A stretch of DNA of 49,097 nucleotides from Grammothele lineata (lineage: Eukaryota; Basidiomycota; Agaricomycetes; Polyporales; Polyporaceae): the NCBI GenBank assembly GCA_002150815.3, contig NDFF03000081.1, positions 1-49,097 of the forward strand, given 5' to 3'. Below are positions 20,127 to 30,540 of this stretch, in pieces (position 1 is the stretch's first letter; each line of letters starts with the position of its first letter). Below the pieces are notes generated by a model. The model searched no databases. It was not told the DNA's origin and was given only the letters and a program-made list of their open reading frames with translations. Made by a program: the position numbers and the translations under genes.

Positions 20127-21528
20127 CTACTCGTCATCGGACTCCTGCCAGTCATCATCGGACGCAACCGTCTCGAGCGACGGCATCAACCCCTCCAAAA
20201 CATCCCCCTCATCATCAGACACGACCGTCTCGAGCGATGGCATGGATCCGTCCGACACGTACTCCCAGTCTGAGTCTAACTCGCTATCCAGCTGCCGGTG
20301 GGGAAGGGCTGATGCAGCGCACTTCGTGCTCACACTGCCGGGAGTGTCAGTAAGGGCGGACGCGAGGCTCCCACGCATGGCGACGTCGAGTGCGTGTGCA
20401 ACACAGCCGCACCTGCGCGTGACAATCTCCTCAACGCCGCCACGATCAGGGCTATTGACGGGCGCGGCGCGAACCGTAGCGGGACCAGCGCGCGCGTTGT
20501 CGGCGGTGAGGACGCGGAAGTCGTTGTCTCCTCTGATGGTAGACGACTGCGGACGCTGCTCACTAGCGGCGCCGCTCACAGTGTTCGCGTTCACGACAAC
20601 GCGGAGGAGGGATTCAATGAGTTTTTTGGACGGCGCGATGGCGTTACGGCGGGCCTGGAAAGTGAAGCGTCGGGGGCCCGAGGGGATCTCAGCTGCGGGC
20701 GAGCCGGGAGGTTCGCGTCCAGTAGGAGAGGGAGTTGCGTCGACGCAGGCGGGAGGGATATTGACAGGAGAAAAGGCCCACTGTCAGGTAGTCAGAATTG
20801 GAAGCTAGCTAATGTCGAATCACTCACCGGTGGCAGTTCACCATATGCTAGGTCCAAGAACTCCGCCAAATGCTCATCAGTGCGCTCGAGCGGGCCACAG
20901 GATGCCGCGAGGACGACGAGTTCCCCGATAAGATGATAGTAGGCATTGAGGTCGACGCCATGGAGGGGCTGGGCATACGCGCGCAGGACAAGAAGAAGGT
21001 GGAGGACCATCTCACGTTGCCCATCGCTGATGCCCGTTCGCGTGACATCGGCGGCTTGGACAGCAGCAATCCACTCGTTGCAAGTGGCTTCGCTGAGGCT
21101 GTCGGGACCAGCAGTGGGGATCAGAAGCTGCAATACAGAGACGTCAGCACGCCGTACAATCAAACGCGAGCCGTACTCACTGTCAAGGACGAGTCCGGCC
21201 CGTCGATGGTAAGAGCCACAAAAACAAATCTTCTTCCATCGGGGTTGCACCATTCGTCCATGCGCAAGTAGAGGTTGGCATAGCCAGCGTCATACTCGCC
21301 AGGAGACGGCGGCGGCAGAGAGTGGGACAGACGGCGCATCGAGTTCATGGGGCTGTGGGAGACGCTATGGGAAAGATCTGAGGGAGAGCGGGGGGTTATT
21401 TCGAGACTTAGAAGAGAGGACGCGTAGACATACTGGGGCCCGGCTTGTGATGTTGCGGAGAAACGCGCGCCAAGCAACCGGTGAGATCCGTCATTAGTCG
21501 CAAACGCGGGGGGTACGATATCACTCAC
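20127..21528 (-). CDS. Second gene of hAT2, unknown function, 433 aa
   Basis: Three exons, 21528-21181, 21127-20828 and 20780-20127, join at phase 0 with GT-AG introns of 53 and 47 bp to give one open frame of 433 residues. The start used here (MSDIVPPAFATNDG) overlaps a GTGAGT donor-like sequence, so further 5' exons in 21530-22135 are possible. The middle exon (LLIPTAGPDSLSEAT...) looks like a compact helical domain. The last exon is disordered, then Cys/Ala-containing, and ends in two near-identical acidic repeats (MPSLETVVSDDEGD, MPSLETVASDDDW). No known domain is recognised. It lies wholly within the hAT2 ends, so it moves with the transposon. A related ORF occurs in the hAT3 end. Candidate roles (chromatin reader, anti-silencing or regulatory partner) are speculation. 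Confidence 0.68.
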
Positions 21529-21529
21529 C

Positions 21530-21915
21530 TACGGTGCATTCCTGGCGCTCCCGTCTCCGCTTCGGCGACGGTTCCCACTCCCCGAATGTCGCGCAGGGTT
21601 GAGCGAATCTGCATCGTGCGGAGCCAAAAAAAAACGGTGTCGATCTGTCGTGAGCTGGCACTCTCCCGACGCACCCGTCTCCGCCTCAGCGACGGTTCCC
21701 GCTCCCCGGATGTTGCGCAGGGTTGGGGCAATCCGCGTCACACGGAGCAAAAAGGGGTGCCGTCGGTCCGTCGTGAGTCGCGAGCAGGCGTGACACAATA
21801 TCACTCACTGTAAGCGCACTCCTGACGCTCCCGTCTCCGCCTCAGTGACAGTCCCGGCTCCCCGAATGTTGCACGGGGTTGGGGGAATCCGTGCCGCGCG
21901 GAGCAAAAAAGGGCA
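21530..21915 (-). repeat. Three tandem repeats upstream of the hAT2 second gene
   Basis: Three copies of a unit of about 130 bp, near 21535-21640, 21660-21765 and 21815-21915. Each carries CTCCCGTCTCCGCYTCRG, TCCCCGRATGTYGC and GGGTTG words and, in two of them, a GTGAGTGATAT donor-like sequence on the minus strand. Read on the minus strand each can encode NIRGAGTVAEAETGAS or similar, so they may be duplicated small exons of the 433-aa gene. Confidence 0.6.
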
Positions 21916-22967
21916 GCGCCCAAGTTGCTGCGTCGCAAATTTGAGTCCCTTGTTGAGGTTATCACTAGCGATTGCTTGTGCGCAGAACTGAAGCGGGGCG
22001 GACCTGGGCAGAAGGGTCAGCCGAAGCGTGGCATCCGATCAATGAACGTACCTTCGCGTGGTGCACTGCCCAAAATGGCATGCACAGTAGTCAACATAGA
22101 AGACATTGTGCGTCTTCTACGTTCCCCGGCGTTGAAGGGAATGGGAGAGCGAGAGGGGGCCACGGAAACATGCAAGGCGGGCTTGAGGACTGTAGGCGCC
22201 GCGGCACGTGCATAACGTGACCGCTATGCGTGGGTTGTTGACAGCCTGATCTTAGCGCCCGCAGGTGTAATTGCCTGCGTCGCCCTTACCTCCCGCTCTC
22301 TCCACGCCCCTTCGGATCTGTGGTGCCAGATAGTAAGTCCCTTTTGCCTCTCGCTTACCTTTGCTAACGTTCAGGGATGTTCGCGTATTCTAGGACAGTG
22401 CGGAACTTTTCCGTGCTCCCCGCTGCGCGGCCTAGTTGTCCAAGTCTGACTAGACCAGCGGCATCCCTGCCAACGATACCTTCACAAGACGCACACGGGT
22501 CGTCCGATCTCTCATCGCGCGGAAACAGCTCGAGATTCATCACAAGTAAGTAATCTGTTCCCTGACGGGTGCTTCTCTAACCCGGGTCGACTAATCTACC
22601 AGGATCCCGCCAGGGTCTGTTGCCGTGCGCAAGAGGCCATGGGGCCATGTCCGTGGAGACGAATGGTAAGCCATGTCTCGGACGAGTTTCGGAAGCAGGC
22701 TATACTGACACGCGCCCGGCTCTAGCAGGTCTGAGCCGTCATCCGAATGCCCCACAGGTCGTCGGGGACGTAGCGACGTTGATGAGCAGTCTCTCGGGTG
22801 CGTCCCTTCTCACTCGGCTGTGAACACCATCGGCCCGCGCGCATCCTGATACCGAGGCTAACGGTGCTCGCGACATAGGTGCGACTTAAGCTGAAGCTCA
22901 AGTCCATCATCGCGATGCGCTCAAGTCAGCTCGCGTGGCGCATGTAACGCAAGGGGGTGCGAGTTCG
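21916..22967. other. Spacer between the two divergent hAT2 genes
   Basis: About 1 kb. A possible minus-strand first exon for the second gene starts at about 22136 (MSSMLTTVHAILGSAPRE) and ends at a GTACGT donor; this is weak. No plus-strand gene is supported. Confidence 0.35.
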
Positions 22968-22975
22968 TATATATA
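22968..22975 (+). promoter_or_regulatory. TATA box of hAT2 transposase
   Basis: TATATATA about 100 bp upstream of the ATG at 23076, with a CT-rich leader between them. Typical of a basidiomycete core promoter. Confidence 0.55.
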
Positions 22976-23075
22976 CATAGAGGACTCGCTGCAGGTATGC
23001 CCCCAGTGCATTCTCTCAAGGCACGCCGCTCATCCTCATATCTTCTGCTTCACACTCACCTGCTTCACACCCACT

Positions 23076-26000
23076 ATGCCCGCTACTAGCTCTGCCACCG
23101 CCAAATGTCCCCGCGCTGACACTGTCAATGGTACTACCACAAAGCGCAACAAGGCTACCGCCGTCGACGACTCCGATGCTGAGATCGACCTCGATCCGAA
23201 CGCCGACGCCGAAGACTCGGGCGACGACGCGCAGGATGAGGCCGCCCACCCGCTGCAAACTGTCACCAAGCGGACTCAGTCGGCTAAACGCCCTAGGCTG
23301 ACTGCGGAGGCCAAGCGCGCTCGCTTCGCCGAGAAATTCAACGGTAAATCTCCCGAGGAAATTTTGGGTGAGTCTCGTTTCTCTCCTCCGCCCTGTATCA
23401 TCTTGACTTACGTTGGATTGGTGCTCTTAGATGCGCTGTCAGACAATTGGCGGTCAAAAGTATACGAGCATTTCCTGCCACCGGAAATCGTGCGCCAGGT
23501 CAACGGCGCAATCGTACACCGCTTCTGGTGCAAGACATGAGTACTCTCAGGTCTCTCTCTACCCTTTGCCCGCTGAACGACAATTGTAGCTATCCGTCGA
23601 AGTTCGTCGACTGCGCGGACTACGAGGATTCCACCGGGAACCTCGGGCGTCATCGCAACATCTGCGAGCCGGCCGATTCCGCCAAAGCCCAACTCATCGA
23701 GACATACGCCGCCAGGGCCACGTACAGTCACGCGCGCCTTCGGTATTTCATCGCGATGTGGTGCTCGCATCGCCACCGCCTGCACCAGATCGTCGAGGAT
23801 CCTGAGTTCCATCAAATTCTGTCGATGCTCTTCAACAAAGTCAAGATTCCCTCGCGCTTTACCGTTTCGCGCGACATCCAATCTGTCACGGATTTCGTCA
23901 AAGGGCGGGTTATAACAATGTTCCAGGCCAGTTTTCTTTCCTTCTTCCCATCCCCATAAGCTTACTGGCATCCTTTTAGGAGTACCCCAGCCGTGTCCAC
24001 ATCTGCGTCGACGGATGGACTTCGCCCAATGTTTTCTCGTTTTTAGGCATTACCGCTCATTGGTTCGATGGCACGAAGCTTCAACACATTATTCTCGACT
24101 TCGTGAGGTAAGCTAGGATTCGTGTTCTCGTGGCAAATGAGTGCACGCTTAACACATCTTCAGGCTCAAGGGTTCTTATACGGGCAAGTACTTGGCGTCC
24201 GAGCTCGTCGACGTGCTCAAGGACTACGGCATCGAAAAGAAGGTGAGTGTCTGGAGTGTCCGTAATACCTCCCTCTCGCTAATGCACTTGTAGCTCCTTG
24301 GCATAACCAGCGATAATGCGGAGACCAACGATGTGATGATGAAGGAGCTACACATCCTCGTTCTCGAAATTCCTGGGATGGAGGCACGTGTCCGCTGCTT
24401 CGGACATGTGTTGAACCTCGTCGTCAAGGTGAAATTCTCGCATTCCGCCCGCGTCGCTGTGCACATTGCTGACACTCATTCCCCCCGCGTCGCTTTACAC
24501 ATTGCTGACAATGGGTTTTAGGCTGTTCTCTCTCGCTGCACCCACAAGAAGAAGAAGGCGGGCTCGAATTCGGCCACGGGCAGTGACGCTGCGGCGAACA
24601 ACTCCGACGCAGACAGCTCACCTGAGCCGGAGTCGCGCGAGCATGCTGAGATGGAACGGCAACTCGCCGCGCTCACCGAGGGCCTCCTCGAAGGCGAGGG
24701 CGACGAGGATGAAGACGATGACGACGTTGATGTCGACCGCGAGGCAGCGGACGCCGCTCTCATCGCCGCTCTCGCCGCTGAGGAGGACGATTCTGACATG
24801 TCTATCGCCATGACGGAGGAAGACATCAAGACAGGGCTTCTCGCCTCAGAGAAGGTCGTCTCGCATCTATCACTGTAACTATCGTCCGCTAATGTGGACG
24901 TTTCCGCACCTAGATTATGCGCCTTTCCACAAAGGTGTGGCACAGCCTGCAGATCCATGAGGAGCTTGCGCGCCTTGCTGGCGACGCTGAATTAGACTCT
25001 GAGACCCTCGTCTGCGCGGTCAAAACCCGCTGGAACACTGTTACGGACGTCCTCGAGCACGCGCTCGAGATGCGCGCTATTCTCACCGAGCTTTGCAACG
25101 ACGCGCACTTTAACAAGACGAAGGATCGCGGCATGCGCCTCCGCCGCTTCCTTCTCGACGACGAGGAGTGGATGGTTGTTGAGCAACTGCACCGGCTTCT
25201 AGATGTACCTGAATAATTTCTCTACGCGTACCTTTAGATGTCTAATAGAATCGCTTTTCAGCCATTCCTCTTCGCCACAAAAGCCGTCTCGAGTAGCTCG
25301 CGGGCACTCGTACACGAAGTCATTCCATACATGGACCTCCTCACGACCCACCTGGATGACTTCTGGCGTGATGAAGACCTCTGTCCCATGGTGCGAGACG
25401 CTGCAAGGCGTGGCCGCAAAATCATGGACAAGTATTATTCTCGTACTGACGAAACGATCATCTTTCGTATCGCCATGGGTACGTATGTCGATCAGGTCAT
25501 TCTTGATGTGCGTCTGAATTATCGTGTAGTCTTGCATCCCGCGATGAAGACGCAATACTTCCGTGATCAAGAATGGCCAGATGAGTGGATCAACGAGGCT
25601 CTGCGCCTCGTCCGCACGGAATGGGCTGCACACTACAAGCCGGACATTTCCCCACCCCCTCGCGAGCCTCGCCAGCACCCTGTGCGAAAGGGCAAGAATG
25701 GCCCCGGCACTAGCCGGATGAGCGCGCAGGCTAGCACGAACACCGTACGCAATCCTTTTCCTACGGCTTGATAAAAGACTCACAACGAGCTTGCATAGGC
25801 CACTCGCGCGCTTTTCAAAAGGCTCTCGAGTGCTCATCGCGCTGCAGCGAACTTCAATGCTCTCGAAGCTTACTTGGGCGCACCACCGGTCCCGAATGTC
25901 ACGGATCCTTTGGCATACTGGAGTTCCTTCCTCGCGAGCGAGACAGATGGCGCACTGGCGCGCATGGCTCTCGACTTTTTGTCTGTACCAGGTATGTCAT

Positions 26001-26298
26001 ATTCATTCCGTGAGCAGTGGCGTAACACTCATGCCGACTTGTAGCAACGTCTGTAGAGGCTGAGCGGGCCTTCTCGCGCGGCCGCTTGACGGTCTTGCGG
26101 CTGCGCCACTCGCTGAGTGATACCGCAGTGCGCGCGAGCACGCTCCTCGGGTCATGGGCTTCCGTGCCCACGCTCGTTCCCGAAACGGATCTTGTCAACC
26201 TCATTCGTGAGCTGAGCAGTGGCACCAAGACGAAAGGCACGGGCGGACATGGCAGCGAGCTGGCCCAAGTTGTCATTGATGTCGATGCTGAGGACTAG
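23076..26298 (+). CDS. hAT2 transposase, intact, 856 aa
   Basis: Cut-and-paste transposase of hAT2. Twelve exons: 23076-23367, 23431-23527, 23590-23926, 23980-24107, 24164-24242, 24294-24428, 24522-24854, 24914-25204, 25262-25478, 25530-25744, 25799-25991, 26045-26298. They sum to 2571 bp, divisible by three, with no stop. N-terminus: acidic, then a BED-like finger (HRFCYPSKFVDC...GNLGRHRNIC) formed across an intron. Core: VHICVDGWTSPN (first D), LLGITSDNAETN (second D), FGHVLNLVVK, the RW motif KTRWNTVTD. C-terminus: SVEAERAFSRGRL with the expected Glu. Intron 3 seems to use a GC donor (CAG/GCCAGT at 23927), since a GT donor breaks the frame. A long acidic insert at 24540-24830 separates the second D from the RW motif. 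Likely active. Confidence 0.92.
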
Positions 26299-26746
26299 GT
26301 TATACCAGTAGAATAACCCGTTTTCTTGTATGTCTCGCAGAGTATCTCCAAATCTCTCGGACATCTCGGCTTCCTTCCTCTTGGACGTCTCGCGGGGTGT
26401 CTCGAAAGTTTCGCGAGGTGGTGGCTGTAGGGGCAACTCGAAACTATCTTATCTACTTACATTAGTCTTGCATTTACATAATACAACACTATATTATTGC
26501 CTGCCATGAATGTGCACGCAACTTGCCCCATTAACGGGTGCGCCGGTTCCACCTGCGGGTCTTGACGGATCTGGATCCCCGGATACGGATCCTGTCCGGC
26601 TCAACCTGAGCTGCGCGGATCCAGATCTCCGGATACGGGTCTTTTTGCGGGTCCGATCCACACGGATCTAGATTGACCTCCCCGAGACATGTAAACCTAT
26701 AGATTCAGGTCCGGATAACCTGTAGGTGGATCCGTGCTCAGCCTTA
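26299..26746. repeat. hAT2 right end with subterminal array
   Basis: After the transposase stop comes an AT-richer stretch, then GGATCCGGATAC/GGATCTGGATCC words from about 26550 to 26735, and the terminal repeat at 26728-26746. CGCGCAGCTC here also occurs in the hAT3 end (about 15104-15113), supporting kinship. Confidence 0.65.
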
Positions 26747-27457
26747 GATCACCATTCCGAGGTCCCTGAGAGATACGTGCTTGAAGAACGTGCCCTCCCA
26801 CGACTGTAGGACCACCTCGAGTGAGGACAGCCATACAAGACGCACGTCGACCAAGAAAACTTACCTGAATGTGATGTAGAGGACGCCTCACGTGCTCCGA
26901 AACCGTACAGCTTTGACAGAGGAGCTGACCACTGAAACAGTTGCGGCAGCGGAATTGTGGAGGCCGCTGATGGCAGAGAGGACAGGATGTTTGTTTGGCA
27001 TATTTCCCTCGCCCTTTGAGGCGGATGCATTCATCGAGGTACTCATCCCAATAAGGAAGCCACGCCCTCAAGGGCTCGTCCTAACCACGTCAGCCCCCTT
27101 GTAACGAGAAAGGATCGCTAATTAACACACCGAGCTAAGGTAGCGCTTTGCCTTCTCCTTCGCCACCACGCTAATTCCTGCCAGCCCCTCAACGGGTTCA
27201 GCCGGCCATGCTGCATCAAACGCAGGGTCTGGAGCAGCCTCTTCAAGGCCGCTGTTATGGGGTATTGCTGCAGGCCAGACAACCTGCTCGGTGAGACTTT
27301 CAGGCGCAGGAATAGGCGCTTCGCATGGAATCGTGCGAGAGGAAGTGACACACCATCGACCATCTTCTGAGACTGTGGTTGACTTTAAGTGGTGGTTAGC
27401 CCTGTAAAAACCCCCGGTCTTACCCTTTCCCTTGGAGTTCTTTTGAGAGGACTGCAT
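26747..27457 (-). pseudogene. KDZ transposase, N-terminal part
   Basis: First three exons of the KDZ transposase. Exon 1, 27457-27131, begins MQSSQKNSKGKGKTGG and ends AKRYLSS. Exon 2, 27080-26865, reads DEPLRAWLPYWDEYLDE and then a cysteine cluster, CPLCHQRPPQFRCRNC...LLCQSC, of the CxC2 type found in front of KDZ transposases. Exon 3 starts at 26815 (VVLQSWEGTFFKHVS) and ends at GMVI, where hAT2 inserted. Phases agree at every junction. Together with 16618-19711 it makes a full-length enzyme except for hAT2 and one nonsense codon. The start lies 206 bp downstream of the TET/JBP-like gene on the same strand. Confidence 0.9.
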
Positions 27458-27663
27458 TGCAACGGGGGCGAGGAACGGCAGCAGATTGTCGTCTTATATA
27501 GTGAAAAAGTCGTTCAATCAGGCCTTGTGGCGACGCCATGCGGAAACTGTACAGTACATGCTAACACGTAAGTGAGCAAGGGCATCGCGCGGCACAACTG
27601 CGGCACTCACAAAGCCGCACTAGACTGTGTCTTTTCTCGTAAAACTTACATCCTCTGCATTGC

Positions 27664-29544
27664 CTAAAGCTCCCCTCGCATCAATGCCTCCCAGTCCCTC
27701 TCCAAGCTCTCCACAGTGGAGAACAACGTAACTCGCTCTTCTGCGCGTGTAGGAAGACGATCTTGGAGGGCTTCACTGGCCGGGGTGTCAGCGAGCGTGA
27801 AGTCCCCCAGAGTGCGAAACCCACACTCCAGCCAGCGATGCAGACTACCAGAGCAATACTGAGTCATCGACCGCCTCGTTTTGCCCGGCTGGATCATGAC
27901 GTTGGCATGCGGGATGATGGCAGAGGGAATCCACACGTTTGCACCTGGCGGGAACTCAATGCAAACTTGTGGCTTGAGGAGGAGGAGGTGGCCTCCCTTC
28001 TTCGAGTCGAAGCGGCCCAGGGCAGTGATGTGACACCAGTTGATAGGATCGTTTGCTGCGTCGACGTGGGGGACGCACTCGGTGGCGGGGCCGAGGTTGA
28101 ATGTAACCGCGGGGTAGATGCTGCGCTTAAAGTTCAATGAGAGGCCGTGATGCTCAAAGACCTGCCGGACCGTAGACCGCATCTCTGCGTAAATGCGGGG
28201 CGCAAAGGAGGCAAGCATGCCTATGTGGGATTAGCAGCCGGAATGAGAGCACCAGCAGAAAGCCACGCACTGCTACCATACGCGGCGATGCGCTGGATGG
28301 CGGGAGAGTCGCATAAGGCGCGCAAAACCTTCGCATTCCTTTTTGTATTGCAGATCACTCCAGGCTCCTAGCACAGGATGAGTGAGGCTCGCAAAGGGCC
28401 GAAGAGAAACGCACCGTTCACCCGGTGCCATGTGAGGCGCCGCACGTGAGGGCCCCGAACCTGCCGCGTTTGTGGTCCTCCTGCTCCTTCGTAAGGTGTA
28501 CCTCTCGGTGTGCTCTAGCCAGCAAGATATTGGCTTCTTCCACCACACGATTGTACCCTGTGCCTTTGGGGCGTCCGCCAAACACGGCGATAATGCGCCG
28601 CTCCGAGTCCAGGAGTACCATCACCGACCTACGCCTCTTCAACGGCGGCCCAACGCACGGAGTAGAACGCATGCGACGTACCTTCCATCCCAGTCGTATA
28701 CCGGTATACCCTCCCGAATCACCTTATCCAGCGACCACAGCTCAGCTTGAAGCTCCCGCAGCCGTTTCCTAAGAAACGCTCCCCTTGCAACGTGTGCCAA
28801 CGAAAACGAGTCGACTTTGATGACGCGAGAGGGGGCCAGTTGCTTTGACGTCGAAGACTTGGGCTTGCCACCGTACTCAGAGTCTCTTCTCTTCTGGCGT
28901 TTGGCCGGCCGCGACTTGTGCTTACATTCCTTTCTTTGCCGCTGGAAGCGCGTAAGAAGGCGCGCGGGGCCATCTTCGGCAGCAGGTTGCTCGGCCGCGT
29001 TCGCGGAAGCCAGAGCGTCGGGCAAGGCACTGCTTGCAGGTGCCGGGGGAACCATAAGAGCGGGAAGAACCGCACCAACGCATGGAAGCGCATGAGGGAG
29101 CAAGAGAGGTGGCGGGGTGGGTGAGGCGCTGGGTGAAGGAAGGGGGGTCAACTCGCTGGAAAACAAGTCCTCCGCGACCGCGACGGCATCGAATGGCGGA
29201 GCACCGAGCAGCGGAGCATCGAGCGGCGGAGCATCGAGCAGCAGAAGGCCGAGCGGCGGAAGGTCGAGCGGCGGAAGGTCGAGCAATGGCACGGCGAAGG
29301 ACGAGGCGGGCGGATCCTGGGGAGACGGGGGTAGAGAAAGCTCCCCCGAGAACCATTCTTCCGTATCCTCGTCCGTGAGCAGCAACAGAGGTTCGAAAGA
29401 AAGGGGGGAGGCGCAAGTAGGGGTGGAAAGGGTGGAGAAAGGGACGAATTTCCAGTCGTCGCTGGTGCGACGTGGGTTCGTGGCGGCATCCTTGATGAGC
29501 TGAGTTGTGTCCCATTCTGTGTTTATTGAGTTGATTGGGGCCAC
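27664..29544 (-). CDS. TET/JBP-like 2-oxoglutarate Fe(II) dioxygenase
   Basis: Fungal TET/JBP family enzymes are thought to oxidise 5-methylcytosine or thymine in DNA using Fe(II) and 2-oxoglutarate in the nucleus. Exons: about 29544-28682, 28628-28422, 28367-28275 and 28220-27664. The N-terminal half is disordered and Pro/Leu-rich, with 15-bp repeats encoding PPLDL-like units, then basic. The catalytic domain shows the iron ligands H-x-D (CVPHVDAAND) and distal His (IPSAIIPHANVM), and a 2-oxoglutarate-binding Arg (GKTRRSMTQY). GGHLLL and FPPGANVWIPS match the double-stranded beta-helix core. The join between exons 2 and 3 does not keep frame with the obvious donor and acceptor; either splicing differs or a one-base change is present. 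Lies directly upstream of the KDZ transposase, a recurrent association in basidiomycetes. Confidence 0.85.
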
Positions 29545-30182
29545 GACGCGCGTAGAGGAAGCCTAACGAGGGGCTGTTAGAACGAGGGATGCTGAGAGAT
29601 ACAAGAGAACGTGTTACGCAATCAAAAAGAGAGCGCACCTTAGAAAACATTGAAATCGCATAAAATACGCGTAAAAAGACGCGTCGAAGAGTACAAGAGA
29701 GCGCAGAGCATGGAGAGAGAGAAGAGACGCGTCCGAAAGAAAAGCTACGCGCAGTGTTGGCACCACCCACTTATCGGGCCTCAGAGGAGACCCGTCCAGC
29801 GGTAGTGACAACGCGACGCGGAGACAGATCTAGGGAGCAGAGAGGAGTCCTCACCGTGAAACGGGCGAGGGGGTAAGGGTGTTAGGAAAGGGCGGAGGAG
29901 GGGGAGGAGGGGGAGGAAGAGAGGAAGCAAGCGCTTTTGTGAGAGCGAGGCTGGGCGGCCAAACATTCCGTGTTTGGACAATGACCTTCCATTTTAGGCT
30001 ACATCTCTTATCTACGCGCAAGTCGATCCCTCAAGGCGGCCTCACAGCGCGGAGGACTTCGTGCGCCCAAGCGAGGATTCCTTGTAATGGAGGACTCGCA
30101 GTTAATGGTGTCTTCAGGTATGCCTTCTAATGTGTGAAGGCCGCTCTCTTTTGCACTAACTCCCTGGAAGCACCGTAGCCCG
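29545..30182. other. Upstream region of the TET/JBP-like gene
   Basis: No gene supported. Contains a purine-rich GGAGGAGGGGGAGG tract at 29890-29925 and probably the promoter of the minus-strand dioxygenase gene. No clear TATA box assigned. Confidence 0.4.
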
Positions 30183-30540
30183 TGAAATCGAACTCGCTGG
30201 ACGCAGTGTAGATCTCCTCACGGGCCTGACTTGGTCCGTGAAGAGATCTATACTGCTACACTCCGTGCTGCCAGATGGCGCCGCGCTCCCCGCCCTGCCC
30301 AAACTTAAAGTGCGTCGAGTCATTCTGTGAACTCGAACTTGCTGAACGCAGTGTAGATCTCCTCACGGGCCTGACTTGGTCCGTGAAGAGATCTATACTG
30401 CTGCGCTCCGCACCGGATCACTCACTCCACACACCTCACCCCACACGAACTCAAGGTGTGTCAAGCCATTCTGTGAACTCGAAGTTGCTGAACGCAGTGT
30501 AGATCTCCTCACGGGCCTGATCTGAGCCGTGGCTACACGC
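30183..30540. repeat. Tandem 145/146-bp repeats with a hairpin in each unit
   Basis: The block AACTCGAACTTGCTGAACG, followed by a 54-nt inverted repeat, occurs three times with hairpin starts at 30203, 30348 and 30494. In copies 1 and 2 the arms GCAGTGTAGATCTCCTCACGG and, inverted, GCAGTATAGATCTCTTCACGG pair at 19 of 21 positions around a 12-nt loop. Copy 3 has lost its right arm. No coding capacity. Candidate fold-back element or structured RNA/terminator. Confidence 0.75.

Larger units (their letters stand above)
19712..26746. mobile_element. hAT transposon hAT2, complete, two genes
   Basis: A 7035-bp element with ends TAAGGCTGAGCACGGGTCC and TAAGGCTGAGCACGGATCC (18/19). It is flanked by perfect 8-bp target duplications GATCACCA at 19704-19711 and 26747-26754. 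It sits in a KDZ transposase exon, whose reading frame is restored exactly by removing it. It holds an intact 12-exon transposase on the plus strand and a second spliced gene on the minus strand, transcribed away from each other. Perfect duplications and intact genes point to a young insertion. Confidence 0.93.

Noticed and set aside
28817..29503. Plus-strand ORFs opposite the TET/JBP gene
   Set aside because: Antisense shadows of the Pro/Leu-rich first exon created by its 15-bp repeats.
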